From NCBI GenBank assembly GCA_024640365.1, contig JAHEFE010000011.1, positions 1 to 64,000 on the forward strand: a stretch of 64,000 nucleotides of DNA. Direction: 5' to 3'. The number at the start of each line of letters is the position of its first letter. Positions within the stretch are counted from its first letter, which is position 1. This document shows positions 55,805 through 64,000 of this stretch, in pieces. A program made the translations under genes and the position numbers. The notes under the pieces were generated by a model. The model saw nothing but the letters and a program-made list of their open reading frames with translations. It was not told the origin of the DNA and did not search any database. Source of the stretch: Woeseiaceae bacterium. GTDB taxonomy: Bacteria > Pseudomonadota > Gammaproteobacteria > Steroidobacterales > Woeseiaceae.

Positions 55805-55822
55805 AGCCCTCGCGGGGCTTTT
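55805..55822 (+). terminator. Weak terminator before the HMG-CoA synthase gene
   Basis: A 5 bp stem (AGCCC / GGGCT) with loop TCGCG and a TTTT run lies 17 bp before ATG 55839. It could end the DUF4399 transcript. Confidence 0.45.
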
Positions 55823-55838
55823 CTGACAGAACCGGCGA

Positions 55839-57311
55839 ATGAAAAATAAATCTATAGGCATCAGCGGTCTGGCCGCGTACGTACCCCCCTACCGTGTCTG
55901 GTTGGAGGATTGGTGTACGTGGACCGATAGCCAGTGGGCCAAAATCCAGGAAGTCGTCGGGCGCAGTTTTCGTATGCGCGGACGCGACCAAAGTGTCTAT
56001 ACAATGGCGGCTACTGCCGTATTGCGGTTAATCACCCAGTACGATATCGATCCAACACGAATCAAGTTTCTGGGGCTGGGTACTGAATCCAGTACCGACA
56101 ATTCAGCTGGCGCGATCATCGTCAAGGGCATGGTTGATCAAGCGTTGCTGGCTCAAGGCAAACCCGCCATCGCGCGCAGTTGTGAAGTCCCAGAATTCAA
56201 GCAGGCCTGCCTCGGCGGTGTTTACGGCATGAAAGCTGCAATCCGCCACCTGGCGTTTGACGGCAGCGGTGGCCAGGCGATTGTTGTCTGTGCGGACATA
56301 GCCGAATACGCGCGCGGCAGCACCGGTGAACCAACTCAGGGAGCTGGAGCGGTAGCCATGCTGCTCGAAGAAAACCCGAAGCTGGCTGTCGTGGATCTCG
56401 TACACTCCGGCTCATCCTCAGATTATCGTGTAATGGATTTTCGCAAACCGATGTCACGCTTCTGCGGGCAGGATCGCAGTCAAAGTCATCAGGTCCAGGA
56501 TTTTCCGGTATTCAATGGCAAGTACTCTACGACCTGCTATATCGAATCTACATTGCAAGCTCTGAATGACATGTATGAAAAGCGTGATGTTGTCGCTAGC
56601 GACTACCTGCGCTCGCTTAAGAATATTTTTATGCATCGCCCCTATCGGCGCATGCCGGAAACTGGCCTGGCGGTGTCCTACCTGGCTGCCCTCGCCGAAG
56701 GCGGCGAGGCTGACCGAGCCGAACTGGCGTCATATTGTCTTGAAGCAGGCGTAGATACCAACGCTGCAATACGAGAAGTCATCGCGGAGCCCGTCATTGC
56801 AAATATTGCGAGCCCGGACCGACTCAATCGTGAGATGTATCCGCTGATTACTGCCGTATCGAAAATTTTCCGTGCAGCCCCCAGCTATCAGACTGAAATT
56901 AGAGACAAGCTATCTCTGGGCAGCGGTACGATGCTTGATCTCGGCAACCTCTATACGGCCGCCCTGCCGGCTTGGCTAGCGGCTGGTTTCGAACAAGCGC
57001 TTAAGGAAGATCGCGACATTACTGGCGAAGAGTTTCTTACTCTTGGTTACGGTAGCGGCGATGCCGCGGAAGTCATTCCATTTTATGTGGCTGATCAGTG
57101 GCGTGAAGCAACTGCCGCAATGGGCTTTGAAGACTCATTGAAGTTCGCGGTTGATATTAATTTCGAACAATACAAGGCACTGCATGATGGAGGTCGTATT
57201 CAGGACCTGAGTTACTTGCCGCATAACGAATTCGTCATTGATAAAGTCGGCTCCGAGGATGAGCGCCACTTCCAGGATGTGGGCATCGAGTATTACCGCT
57301 ACGTCAGCTAG
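55839..57311 (+). CDS. Hydroxymethylglutaryl-CoA synthase
   Basis: Condenses acetyl-CoA and acetoacetyl-CoA to HMG-CoA, the entry to the mevalonate route. The 490-residue protein keeps the catalytic triad of MvaS: Glu83 (GTESSTDNS), Cys124 (KQACLGG) and His266 (FMHRPYRRM). The segments CADIAEYARGSTGEPTQGAG and AVAMLLEENP are family hallmarks. It is longer than typical bacterial MvaS (about 390), closer to eukaryotic length. It converges on idi with 3 bp between the stops, and so belongs to the mevalonate cluster. Confidence 0.93.
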   Translation: MKNKSIGISGLAAYVPPYRVWLEDWCTWTDSQWAKIQEVVGRSFRMRGRDQSVYTMAATAVLRLITQYDIDPTRIKFLGLGTESSTDNSAGAIIVKGMVDQALLAQGKPAIARSCEVPEFKQACLGGVYGMKAAIRHLAFDGSGGQAIVVCADIAEYARGSTGEPTQGAGAVAMLLEENPKLAVVDLVHSGSSSDYRVMDFRKPMSRFCGQDRSQSHQVQDFPVFNGKYSTTCYIESTLQALNDMYEKRDVVASDYLRSLKNIFMHRPYRRMPETGLAVSYLAALAEGGEADRAELASYCLEAGVDTNAAIREVIAEPVIANIASPDRLNREMYPLITAVSKIFRAAPSYQTEIRDKLSLGSGTMLDLGNLYTAALPAWLAAGFEQALKEDRDITGEEFLTLGYGSGDAAEVIPFYVADQWREATAAMGFEDSLKFAVDINFEQYKALHDGGRIQDLSYLPHNEFVIDKVGSEDERHFQDVGIEYYRYVS

Positions 57312-57314
57312 GCA

Positions 57315-57905
57315 CTACTCGCTCGGATCAGTATAACCGGCCAGCAGTGGCCCATATTCCTCACTTAGCCGTTGCCACTCCATCTTGAACCATGGCGTAA
57401 ACCCTTCAGGCGCAATAGCCAATTCCTCTGTCAGCCCTGCGGGTGATATAAAACGCCATTCCGCAATCTCGGTAATGTTTGCCCTTACTAGCTGGTTACT
57501 TCGACCCAGATAAACAGAGCACAGTTCGTTTTCTGAACCCAGCTCGCCGAAGTTCGCTTGATAGCTAAATTTGTAAATAAATCGAAGCTCAGCTGACATC
57601 CCGAGTTCTTGCTGCAGGCGACGCTCAATAGCAACCTCCAGCAACTCTCCCTCACGCGGGTGACTGCAGCAACTGTTTGACCAGTACATGGGCCAGAGCC
57701 GCTTATCCGCGCTTCTGCGCTGCAAGAGCAACTGACCATCATCGTTAAAGATGAACAATGAAAACGCTCTGTGCAAAACACCATCACCGTCATGACACAA
57801 GGCTTTACTCATTGTGCCTGTCTGCTCGTCACTCTCATTGACGAGGATTAGTTCTTCACTGTCGAAAGAAACCACTTCATTGACTGATTTTGATCTATCC
57901 GTCAT
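57315..57905 (-). CDS. idi: Isopentenyl-diphosphate delta-isomerase, type I
   Basis: Interconverts IPP and DMAPP. The 196-residue Nudix-fold enzyme has the active-site cysteine in NSCCSHP (Cys80, equal to Cys67 of E. coli Idi) with metal His82, and the later Glu residues in GSENELCSVYLG. It overlaps the HMGR-MVK fusion gene by 11 bp and is the last gene of the mevalonate operon. Confidence 0.94.
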   Translation of the reverse strand: MTDRSKSVNEVVSFDSEELILVNESDEQTGTMSKALCHDGDGVLHRAFSLFIFNDDGQLLLQRRSADKRLWPMYWSNSCCSHPREGELLEVAIERRLQQELGMSAELRFIYKFSYQANFGELGSENELCSVYLGRSNQLVRANITEIAEWRFISPAGLTEELAIAPEGFTPWFKMEWQRLSEEYGPLLAGYTDPSE

Positions 57906-60126
57906 GTTGACTGCTCAGCGGAATTGTTTCGAAACCAGCCTGTTGCAGGGCTGCTGCCACTTCAGTCGTTTTACCCGGACAGAGCGCTACGATCGAGCCT
58001 CCGCCGCCTGCACCCGTCAGCTTAGCGCCGACCGCACCAGCATCTCTGGCGATTTGCACCATGGTCTCCAATAATGGCGTGGAAACTTCAATCGCATTGA
58101 GCATGCCGTGACAAACATTCATGAACGCCCCTAACTGGGCGTAGTCGCCCTTGCTGAGAGCCATTGCACCGGCGGCGCTCATTTCGCCGATCTCATTGAA
58201 GATCGTCGCATACAACGTTTCATTTAATTCGAAGCGGCGACGCACTGCAGCCACCTGCTCTAACGTATAACCAGGCACACCACTGGACGCGATCACCAGC
58301 GGAATTGGCTCCTGGATAGACACCTCGTGAATCAGTGGTGGATCTCCTTTGCAGTACAACAATGCCTTGCCGTACGTCGCGACCGTATTATCAATGCCGG
58401 ACGGCGCTCCGTGGGCGATCCTTTCGCAGGCAAATGCTAGCGAATTCACATCACGATCAGTCATTTCGAGTTTCAGCAAAAGTGAAAACGCCCTGATAAC
58501 TGCCACTGCCGTTGCGGCCGATGCCCCCAGACCCATGGCTCTCGGAATCCTGGATCGCAACTCGATTTCAAAACCGCGATTCTCCACCCGCAGGCGACGC
58601 ATGATTAAGGCGATCGTCACTGCGGCGCCCGGCTGCGCATCTTCCACACTCAAGAAATGCTGTTCCATCCCCCAGTCCGGCGCAATAACCCGCACACCGT
58701 GCTGCAATTCACGTATTTGCGCTGTCACCGCACTTTCAATAGGTACCGCCAGCACGTGCTTGTTATAAACTGCGGCATGTTCACCGAGCAAAATCACTTT
58801 GGATGATGCTACGCCGTGAAAACTGTCACTGTTGAGCAGCTTTGGTTTGTTGATTTTCTGCACCAGTTCTACGGCCTTGTCGACTTTGATATCACCTCCC
58901 CGTACGAGATCATTCACTACTTCATCGAACAAGTGCTCGGGCGTTCCCGCTGTCGCTGCCACACTGCGAGCATGCAGGCGCATGTGACCTCGTTGGATAC
59001 CGTGCGTGACCAGCGCCCTGAGTGCGGCGAAGTTCTGGGCCAGACCAACAGACGCTATGATCTCGGATAATTGCCGGGCAGATGTTACGCCAAGAATATT
59101 CAAATTAAGAAGAACCGCGGGATTCGATCGCAGTGACCCGCCCACAATGCCGACCTTCATTGGGACCGTCAGCTCACCACCAAGATCGCCGTTCGGCATC
59201 TTGTACCAACGAGTCAAGGCCCGATAACGCCCCGTGCGGGCAGCAAAGGCATGCGTCGATGCCTCGATAGCCCGCCAGTCATTGCCAGTGGCTATAGCGA
59301 CCGCGTCGATGCCGTTCATAATTCCTTTGTTGTGCGTTGCTGCGCGGTACGGATCGACCAGTGCAAAATCATTCGCCAGAATTATTCCGTCCCTGACATC
59401 TTCGGCGCTGAATTCGTCAGCACCCAGCTCATCGAGTGGCATCCGCACACTCGCTGTCACCAGGGAGCGATCCGCCAGGTTAGACAAAATTCGTAAAAAC
59501 ACTTTGCCGCCAGATACCCTCTCCACGCTACTCGCAATTCCTTCGCACATCGTATTGACGAGGTTCGCACCCATAGCGTCTCTGGTATCGACCAGTAAAT
59601 GCAATACCAGCATAGACTCACCATTCGGCAAGGCATGCTCGTGGATTTCGATACCCTGCACACCGCCACCGCGCGTCTGCATATTTGGCTGCATCGCATT
59701 CGCCTGCGCGATTAGGTCCTCGCGAGCTTTAACCAATTCTGCAATCGCCTTGGCGGGATCTTCAATTTCGACGACCTGGATCTGCCCAATAAGAAGAGAC
59801 TCGCTGATGGCCGCAAAAAAGCCACCGCCGCTGCGGGCGACCTTCGCGGCTGCACTCACTCCAGCAACTATCGATGGCTCTTCCACGACCATCGGTATAA
59901 CGAAATCGCGCTGGTTGATGCGGAAATTAGCCGCAATCGCGAGCGGCAACCCAAAAACACCGATGACATTCTCGATCATCTTGTCCGCTGCCGCGACATC
60001 GAGAAGCTCACTACCGCGCAACAGCTTTTGTGCGCCCTCGGGCGTCACAAGGCCCCGCTCCAGCAACGTTGCGACTCGTTCCGCAACACTGCTGCGATAA
60101 AATCCGGCTAATCGTGAATCAGTCAT
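57895..60126 (-). CDS. HMG-CoA reductase (class II) fused to mevalonate kinase
   Basis: One 743-codon frame joins two consecutive enzymes. Residues 1-about 430 are class II HMG-CoA reductase with Glu83 (VEEPSIVAG), Lys267 (THNKGIMNG), Asp283 and His381 (GHMRLHARS), the same numbers as in Pseudomonas mevalonii HMGR, whose 428-residue length it also matches. Residues about 435-743 are a GHMP mevalonate kinase: KVILLGEHAAVYNKHVL, PRAMGLGASAATAV, HGAPSGIDNTVATYG and AKLTGAGGGGSIVAL. The linker is only about 10 residues. No stop or frameshift is seen. It lies between the phosphomevalonate kinase and idi genes. The protein would convert HMG-CoA to mevalonate and then to mevalonate 5-phosphate. Confidence 0.95.
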   Translation of the reverse strand: MTDSRLAGFYRSSVAERVATLLERGLVTPEGAQKLLRGSELLDVAAADKMIENVIGVFGLPLAIAANFRINQRDFVIPMVVEEPSIVAGVSAAAKVARSGGGFFAAISESLLIGQIQVVEIEDPAKAIAELVKAREDLIAQANAMQPNMQTRGGGVQGIEIHEHALPNGESMLVLHLLVDTRDAMGANLVNTMCEGIASSVERVSGGKVFLRILSNLADRSLVTASVRMPLDELGADEFSAEDVRDGIILANDFALVDPYRAATHNKGIMNGIDAVAIATGNDWRAIEASTHAFAARTGRYRALTRWYKMPNGDLGGELTVPMKVGIVGGSLRSNPAVLLNLNILGVTSARQLSEIIASVGLAQNFAALRALVTHGIQRGHMRLHARSVAATAGTPEHLFDEVVNDLVRGGDIKVDKAVELVQKINKPKLLNSDSFHGVASSKVILLGEHAAVYNKHVLAVPIESAVTAQIRELQHGVRVIAPDWGMEQHFLSVEDAQPGAAVTIALIMRRLRVENRGFEIELRSRIPRAMGLGASAATAVAVIRAFSLLLKLEMTDRDVNSLAFACERIAHGAPSGIDNTVATYGKALLYCKGDPPLIHEVSIQEPIPLVIASSGVPGYTLEQVAAVRRRFELNETLYATIFNEIGEMSAAGAMALSKGDYAQLGAFMNVCHGMLNAIEVSTPLLETMVQIARDAGAVGAKLTGAGGGGSIVALCPGKTTEVAAALQQAGFETIPLSSQHDG

Positions 60127-60129
60127 TTA

Positions 60130-61134
60130 TTAATCTCGGCGTCTTACGGCCAAACCTGTGGAATCCATTTTTGCTGAAATAAAATTCAAGCCATGTGGCA
60201 TTAGCGCCCGCTCAAAATCAGCTAATTGCTCGGCATTCCCACCGACAACAATGCCAATATCTCCGCCGCCCGCGCCGCACGGTTTATAAACAAGCTGTCG
60301 ATCTCGGGCCACCCGCGCTGCCGTGCTGTGCCCACCATCAAAGATACCCAGTGCGGCGCTCTCATCAAGTGCCTCTAATCGGCTTGTATATCGCCGCAAG
60401 CCCAGAATTATTTCATCTGTACTTGCCGATCGCCATACGGTCGTCAACTCATGAGCAGCAACCAACAGCGCCTGCAAGCTCTTGTCATCATCTGCAATCG
60501 CGCCAAACTTTACCAACTGACTGGTCGTCTTGATCGGCACTCCGGTCCATACAAATCGATAACCAAGGTCTGCGGGCCAACTCAGATCCTGCGACGAACC
60601 GCTGTCCATCAGGTATTCGACAAGACCTCCGCGGTACGATGTAGCCAGGTCTACTCCACTGCCCTGCTGTGACTGAAACAATCGGTGGGCCCGTGATGCT
60701 ATCTCCGGCACATCCGATGTACGCCCGGCGAACTCTGCCAATGCCGCCGCAAGGGCTACTGTTATAGCGGCACTTGATCCAAGACCCAGCTTATGACTGC
60801 CCGCCGAATCATGAAAAGTCTGACTGTCGAGGATCAAGTCAAATGCTACGGTGGGCTGCTCGCCTGCAAATACTTCAGACCACACTGCCGTGAACAAATC
60901 GAAGGAACTTCCAGGATGAGCGCCATGCCACTCAACCCTATCGCGAGCAGTGAAATACCACTCACCAGCCATGTAGCCGGGAGCGGTTATGCGATGACGC
61001 CGCCCATCCGTCACGCGCAGTTGCACGATTGCCCGCCGGTCAACGGCCATACAAATTGCGGGCGCACCGCGGAGAACAGCGTATTCGCCGCTAATCAGAG
61101 CTTTGCCGGGAGCACTGGCTTCAATTTGGGTCAC
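60130..61134 (-). CDS. Phosphomevalonate kinase (GHMP family)
   Basis: Phosphorylates mevalonate-5-phosphate to the diphosphate. The 334-residue GHMP kinase has motif 1 SAPGKALISGEYAVLRG, the P-loop LGLGSSAAIT (116-125) and motif 3 GAGGGDIGIVV, with QGSGVDLATSYRGG. The GAGGGD form is typical of phosphomevalonate kinase rather than mevalonate kinase. It is 3 bp upstream of the HMGR-MVK gene, and its start overlaps the mvaD stop by 4 bp (61131-61134). Confidence 0.9.
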   Translation of the reverse strand: MTQIEASAPGKALISGEYAVLRGAPAICMAVDRRAIVQLRVTDGRRHRITAPGYMAGEWYFTARDRVEWHGAHPGSSFDLFTAVWSEVFAGEQPTVAFDLILDSQTFHDSAGSHKLGLGSSAAITVALAAALAEFAGRTSDVPEIASRAHRLFQSQQGSGVDLATSYRGGLVEYLMDSGSSQDLSWPADLGYRFVWTGVPIKTTSQLVKFGAIADDDKSLQALLVAAHELTTVWRSASTDEIILGLRRYTSRLEALDESAALGIFDGGHSTAARVARDRQLVYKPCGAGGGDIGIVVGGNAEQLADFERALMPHGLNFISAKMDSTGLAVRRRD

Positions 61135-62099
61135 GCGGAGTCCATCAGGTGCGCGCCTGCTCCCAGCCCGCCGGTCATAATTTGTCGGACACCGGGCGTA
61201 GCTGCCAGTGCTTCAATCACGGCGCCCTCAGACTCGGGCAAACATACCGCCTTCAACTGAGGGCCTGCATCAATTGTAAAAAACACCGAGTGACCGATTG
61301 CCTGCAATCGCCTAATCGTCTCCATGCATGCCATGGTAACGCTGTTCCAATACACCAGCGGTGGCCGTGATGCCCACATGACCGAGTGCATTTTCAGGCA
61401 GTTATGTTCTGCGATAGCCGCAAGACTGGCGAAATCTCGATCGGCAACGGCCCTCCGCGCAATATCCAGATCTCCCCCTTGCTTGTCTAGCCAGTTTTGA
61501 TAAAACGGAGATGTCTCTGCGCTACGCTGCATAGCCTCTCCTGAACCGACCGCTTTAGGGCCGGTCTCCGTAACCGCCACAACAACACTTAGGGGCCAGT
61601 CTGATGGCTCTGCCAGCTGATGCAAATCAATAAACTCGTCGCCCGCGGTTAGCTCAACAAAACCACCATAAAGAGAGCGCGCCGCCGAACCCGAAGCGCG
61701 GCCGGCCAACCTCGCCTGCGATAATTGCTCAAGCTCGACCCCCGCCGCGCTGCAGGCCGCCACAACAAGCGCTGCAAAAGCAGAGGCAGATGAAGCCAGA
61801 CCCGCGGCCACTGGAAAGTTACAAACGCTGTCCACGCGCGCGAACGGGCGCGACCCCGTCCAACCCGGAAGAGAATCCAGACACTGGCTTACTCTGCTAA
61901 GCATGGCTGGCCTGACTTGCTCATTCAGGAAAAATTCATCGCGCTGCAACCGCTCATCGAACATGACGCTCGTGCGGGTCCAGAGCGCGTCCAGAGTAAC
62001 GGACAGTGAGTCTACAGCCGGCAAATTTAGGACGACATTACGCTTGCCCCAATATTTGATCAAAGCAATGTTTGGTTGTGCCTGGGCTGTTGCTCGCAT
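61131..62099 (-). CDS. mvaD: Diphosphomevalonate decarboxylase
   Basis: Makes IPP from mevalonate 5-diphosphate. The start is ATG 62097-62099; the 322-residue product begins MRATAQAQPNIALIKYWGKR, the conserved MVD N-terminus. P-loop ASSASAFAA is at 102-110 and the catalytic Asp277 is in FTIDAGPQLKAV. First gene of the operon mvaD - phosphomevalonate kinase - HMGR/MVK - idi. Confidence 0.94.
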   Translation of the reverse strand: MRATAQAQPNIALIKYWGKRNVVLNLPAVDSLSVTLDALWTRTSVMFDERLQRDEFFLNEQVRPAMLSRVSQCLDSLPGWTGSRPFARVDSVCNFPVAAGLASSASAFAALVVAACSAAGVELEQLSQARLAGRASGSAARSLYGGFVELTAGDEFIDLHQLAEPSDWPLSVVVAVTETGPKAVGSGEAMQRSAETSPFYQNWLDKQGGDLDIARRAVADRDFASLAAIAEHNCLKMHSVMWASRPPLVYWNSVTMACMETIRRLQAIGHSVFFTIDAGPQLKAVCLPESEGAVIEALAATPGVRQIMTGGLGAGAHLMDSA

Positions 62100-62224
62100 T
62101 GTATTTATTCGATCTCGCCAAAAGCATTCAGTTGGCTGCGCATTATAGCCCAGGAGGCCGTGGGCAGAACCCGCCAATTCGGTGTAGGCTACGGCTAGAA
62201 ATTAATACTCGGAGTACTTTTCCA

Positions 62225-63115
62225 TTGTCCGCATCTTTCGAACAAAAAATCCCTTTCTATTCCGCGCGCATTACTCAGGCGCTGGAAAGCGCCCTGCCGG
62301 CAGCTGCCGCCACGCCCAATCGGCTCCACGAAGCCATGCGCTACGCGACACTGAAGGGCGGTAAACGTATCCGACCGCTCATCGTCTATGCGGCCGGCGA
62401 GTGCCTGTCGCTCGATCCGGCATTGCTCGATGCACCTGCCGCTGCGATTGAGCTGATTCACGCGTTTTCCCTCGTGCACGACGACTTGCCAGCTATGGAT
62501 GATGATGACCTGCGTCGGGGGCTGCCCACGGTGCACAAGCAATTTGACGAAGCGACGGCAATACTCGCAGCGGACGCCCTGCAGCCTTTGGCTTTCGCGA
62601 CTATCGTCAACGCATCCGGTTTTAGTGCCGACACGAAGCAGGCCTTGGTCGGCTTGATAGCCAACGCGTGCGGCTCCTTCGGAATGACTGGTGGCCAATC
62701 AATCGACCTGGAATCAGAAGGTAGAAAGTTGACCGTTGCCGCGCTGGAAGAAATGTATGCGCTAAAGACTGGCGCACTAATTCATGCTTCGGTAATTTCC
62801 GCGTGCATCATTGCCGGCCACCTCGGACATGAGCAGCACGACGCCCTTGATCAATTCGGTCGCTGCCTTGGCGTCGCTTTCCAGATCAAAGATGACATCC
62901 TCGATGTTGAGGGAGAAACTGAAGTCATAGGCAAACCGGCTGGCTCCGATGTCAAGAAACAAAAGGCTACTTACCCATCATTATTCGGGTTGCAGCAATC
63001 ACACGCGCGTTGCGATGAGCTTTTTGACAAAGCGCTCAGTTCCCTGACTGATTTTGGTGCCGATGCGGAACCATTGCGCTGGATTGCGCGCTACGTCATC
63101 GATCGAGGCAACTGA
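62225..63115 (+). CDS. ispA: Farnesyl diphosphate synthase (polyprenyl synthetase)
   Basis: Condenses DMAPP and IPP to geranyl and farnesyl diphosphate. The start is TTG 62225, giving 296 residues, close to E. coli IspA (299); the frame is open upstream but the extension is not conserved. First Asp-rich motif DDLPAMDDDDLRRG, second motif DDILD. It is divergent from mvaD with 125 bp between, so the two may share a regulatory region. dinB follows 2 bp after the stop. Confidence 0.93.
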   Translation: MSASFEQKIPFYSARITQALESALPAAAATPNRLHEAMRYATLKGGKRIRPLIVYAAGECLSLDPALLDAPAAAIELIHAFSLVHDDLPAMDDDDLRRGLPTVHKQFDEATAILAADALQPLAFATIVNASGFSADTKQALVGLIANACGSFGMTGGQSIDLESEGRKLTVAALEEMYALKTGALIHASVISACIIAGHLGHEQHDALDQFGRCLGVAFQIKDDILDVEGETEVIGKPAGSDVKKQKATYPSLFGLQQSHARCDELFDKALSSLTDFGADAEPLRWIARYVIDRGN

Positions 63116-63117
63116 TT

Positions 63118-64000
63118 TTGAGTGGTGAGCGCAAAATTTTGCACGCCGACATGGATGCGTTTTATGCGTCCATCGAGCAGCGTGACGATACTGCGCTGCG
63201 CGGCAGACCTGTCGTTGTTGCTGGCGCCAGTAATAGAGCTGTAGTTGCAGCGGCCAGTTACGAGGCGCGGAAATTTGGTATTCGCTCAGCAATGTCCATG
63301 CGCGATGCGCTGCGACACTGCCCAACCGTCTGTCGCGTGAATCCTCGCATTGATCACTATGCGAAAGTTTCACAACAAGTATTCCAGATATTCAACGAAT
63401 TCACGCCAATAGTTGAGGGCTTATCCCTCGATGAAGCCTTTCTTGACGTCACCAATAGCCTTTCTCTTTTTGGTAGCGAAGTTGAAATCGCCCGCCAGAT
63501 AAAATTACGCGTCAAAAATGAATTGAACCTAACAGTTTCAGTCGGAATTGCGCCCAATAAACTAGTAGCAAAAATTGCGTCGGATCTCGACAAACCGGAC
63601 GGCTTGTTTGAAGTCACGCATGAAAATATGCGGCAGGTCCTTGACCCGTTGCCGGTATCAGTGATCCCTGGAATAGGTCGTGTAACGCTCGAGCAACTGC
63701 AGCGCGCCGCCATTAGAACTGTGCGTGACCTCAGACAGGCAAGCGATCATGTCCTGGAGCCAATATTTGGTCGCTTTGCACACCGGACTCGGGAACGCGC
63801 TGCTGGCATAGATGATCGCCCTGTGACTCCATTCCGTGAGGAAAAATCAATCAGCGCCGAGATTACGTTCGATGTCGACCTGGCGGACGGTCGAAGCCTG
63901 CATCGAGAATTGCTAAAACTCAGTGAACGTACCGCCAACAGGCTGCGCAAGAAACAACTGTTTGCTGGCGTGCTGCAACTTAAGATACGTGATGCTGATT
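63118..64000 (+). CDS. dinB: DNA polymerase IV, 3' truncated by the window end
   Basis: A Y-family translesion polymerase running off the right edge (about 294 codons visible). It starts at TTG 63118, preceded by GAGG, with HADMDAFYASIEQRDD. Catalytic SLDEAFLDV and the FGIRSAMSM and VSVGIAPNKLVAKIASD segments are all present, then HhH and little-finger beginnings. It lies 2 bp behind ispA. No LexA box was seen before it. Confidence 0.93.
   Translation, partial: MSGERKILHADMDAFYASIEQRDDTALRGRPVVVAGASNRAVVAAASYEARKFGIRSAMSMRDALRHCPTVCRVNPRIDHYAKVSQQVFQIFNEFTPIVEGLSLDEAFLDVTNSLSLFGSEVEIARQIKLRVKNELNLTVSVGIAPNKLVAKIASDLDKPDGLFEVTHENMRQVLDPLPVSVIPGIGRVTLEQLQRAAIRTVRDLRQASDHVLEPIFGRFAHRTRERAAGIDDRPVTPFREEKSISAEITFDVDLADGRSLHRELLKLSERTANRLRKKQLFAGVLQLKIRDAD

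Noticed and set aside
59234-60100. 288-codon open frame on the plus strand inside the HMGR-MVK gene
   Set aside because: Its translation is low-complexity Ser/Ala/Pro-rich shadow coding opposite a well-conserved gene. No ribosome site or family.
57895-60126. HMGR and MVK as two genes with a missed stop
   Set aside because: The frame is continuous through about residues 425-440, and neither a stop codon nor an internal start with ribosome site is seen in that stretch.
1-64000. CRISPR arrays, insertion sequences, phage genes, tRNA and rRNA
   Set aside because: No regular short repeats, transposase or integrase motifs, or tRNA cloverleaf sequences were recognised anywhere in the window.

Overview
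The window is a 64 kb stretch of chromosome from what looks like a free-living, aerobic, probably marine gammaproteobacterium. E. coli-type relatives of FadE, GshA, PspF/PspA and the Can carbonic anhydrase, an outer-membrane barrel protein, and a lipobox and a Tat signal all fit that reading. The lineage itself is inference. No rRNA, tRNA, CRISPR array, insertion sequence or phage gene was seen. Genes are densely packed on both strands, with many ATGA overlaps and convergent ends 0-25 bp apart. No stretch longer than 300 bp lacks a gene; the longest gaps (40006-40285, 40694-40992, 49844-50134) hold only leader or promoter-like DNA.

Layout. 1-9.9 kb: a truncated TPR/beta-barrel protein, a penicillin-acylase-type lipoprotein, a secreted two-repeat protein, a class V aminotransferase, an ECF sigma operon (DUF6249 protein, sigma factor, small membrane protein), a Tat-exported SDR-like lipoprotein and a cupin. 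9.9-14.7 kb: an operon for a 2-oxoacid:ferredoxin oxidoreductase (KorA/KorB) with a GltD-like FAD/Fe-S oxidoreductase. 14.8-20.2 kb: dihydroorotase, prolyl aminopeptidase, M16 protease. 20.2-26.7 kb: small enzymes (acetyltransferase, NTF2-like, carbonic anhydrase, monooxygenase), then a C39-peptidase ABC exporter with its HlyD-type adaptor but no visible cargo peptide, then a class II aldolase. 26.8-40 kb: secreted and membrane hypotheticals, a UvrD-like helicase under a LexA box, a hydrolase, an SLC13 permease with four RCK_C domains, quinone reductase, SDR, ferredoxin reductase, two overlapping membrane-anchored unknowns and GshA. 40-47.2 kb: bactofilin, a GGDEF/EAL protein, and a phage-shock module (pspF divergent from pspA-pspB-pspC-pspC2-small protein) with a near-consensus sigma-54 promoter. 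47.2-55.8 kb: a GntR-controlled ABC transporter operon with a palindromic operator over its likely promoter, malate dehydrogenase, FadE, a DUF4286-DUF3667 fusion and a DUF4399 lipoprotein.

The most remarkable part is 55.8-63.1 kb, an essentially complete mevalonate route to isoprenoids, unusual for a gammaproteobacterium. HMG-CoA synthase faces an operon mvaD - phosphomevalonate kinase - (HMG-CoA reductase fused to mevalonate kinase) - idi, and a divergent ispA (farnesyl diphosphate synthase) follows, with dinB 2 bp behind it. The reductase-kinase fusion is one uninterrupted 743-codon frame that keeps the catalytic residues of both enzymes; it joins two consecutive steps of the pathway and I know of no characterised example. 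The acetoacetyl-CoA thiolase for the first step is not in the window.
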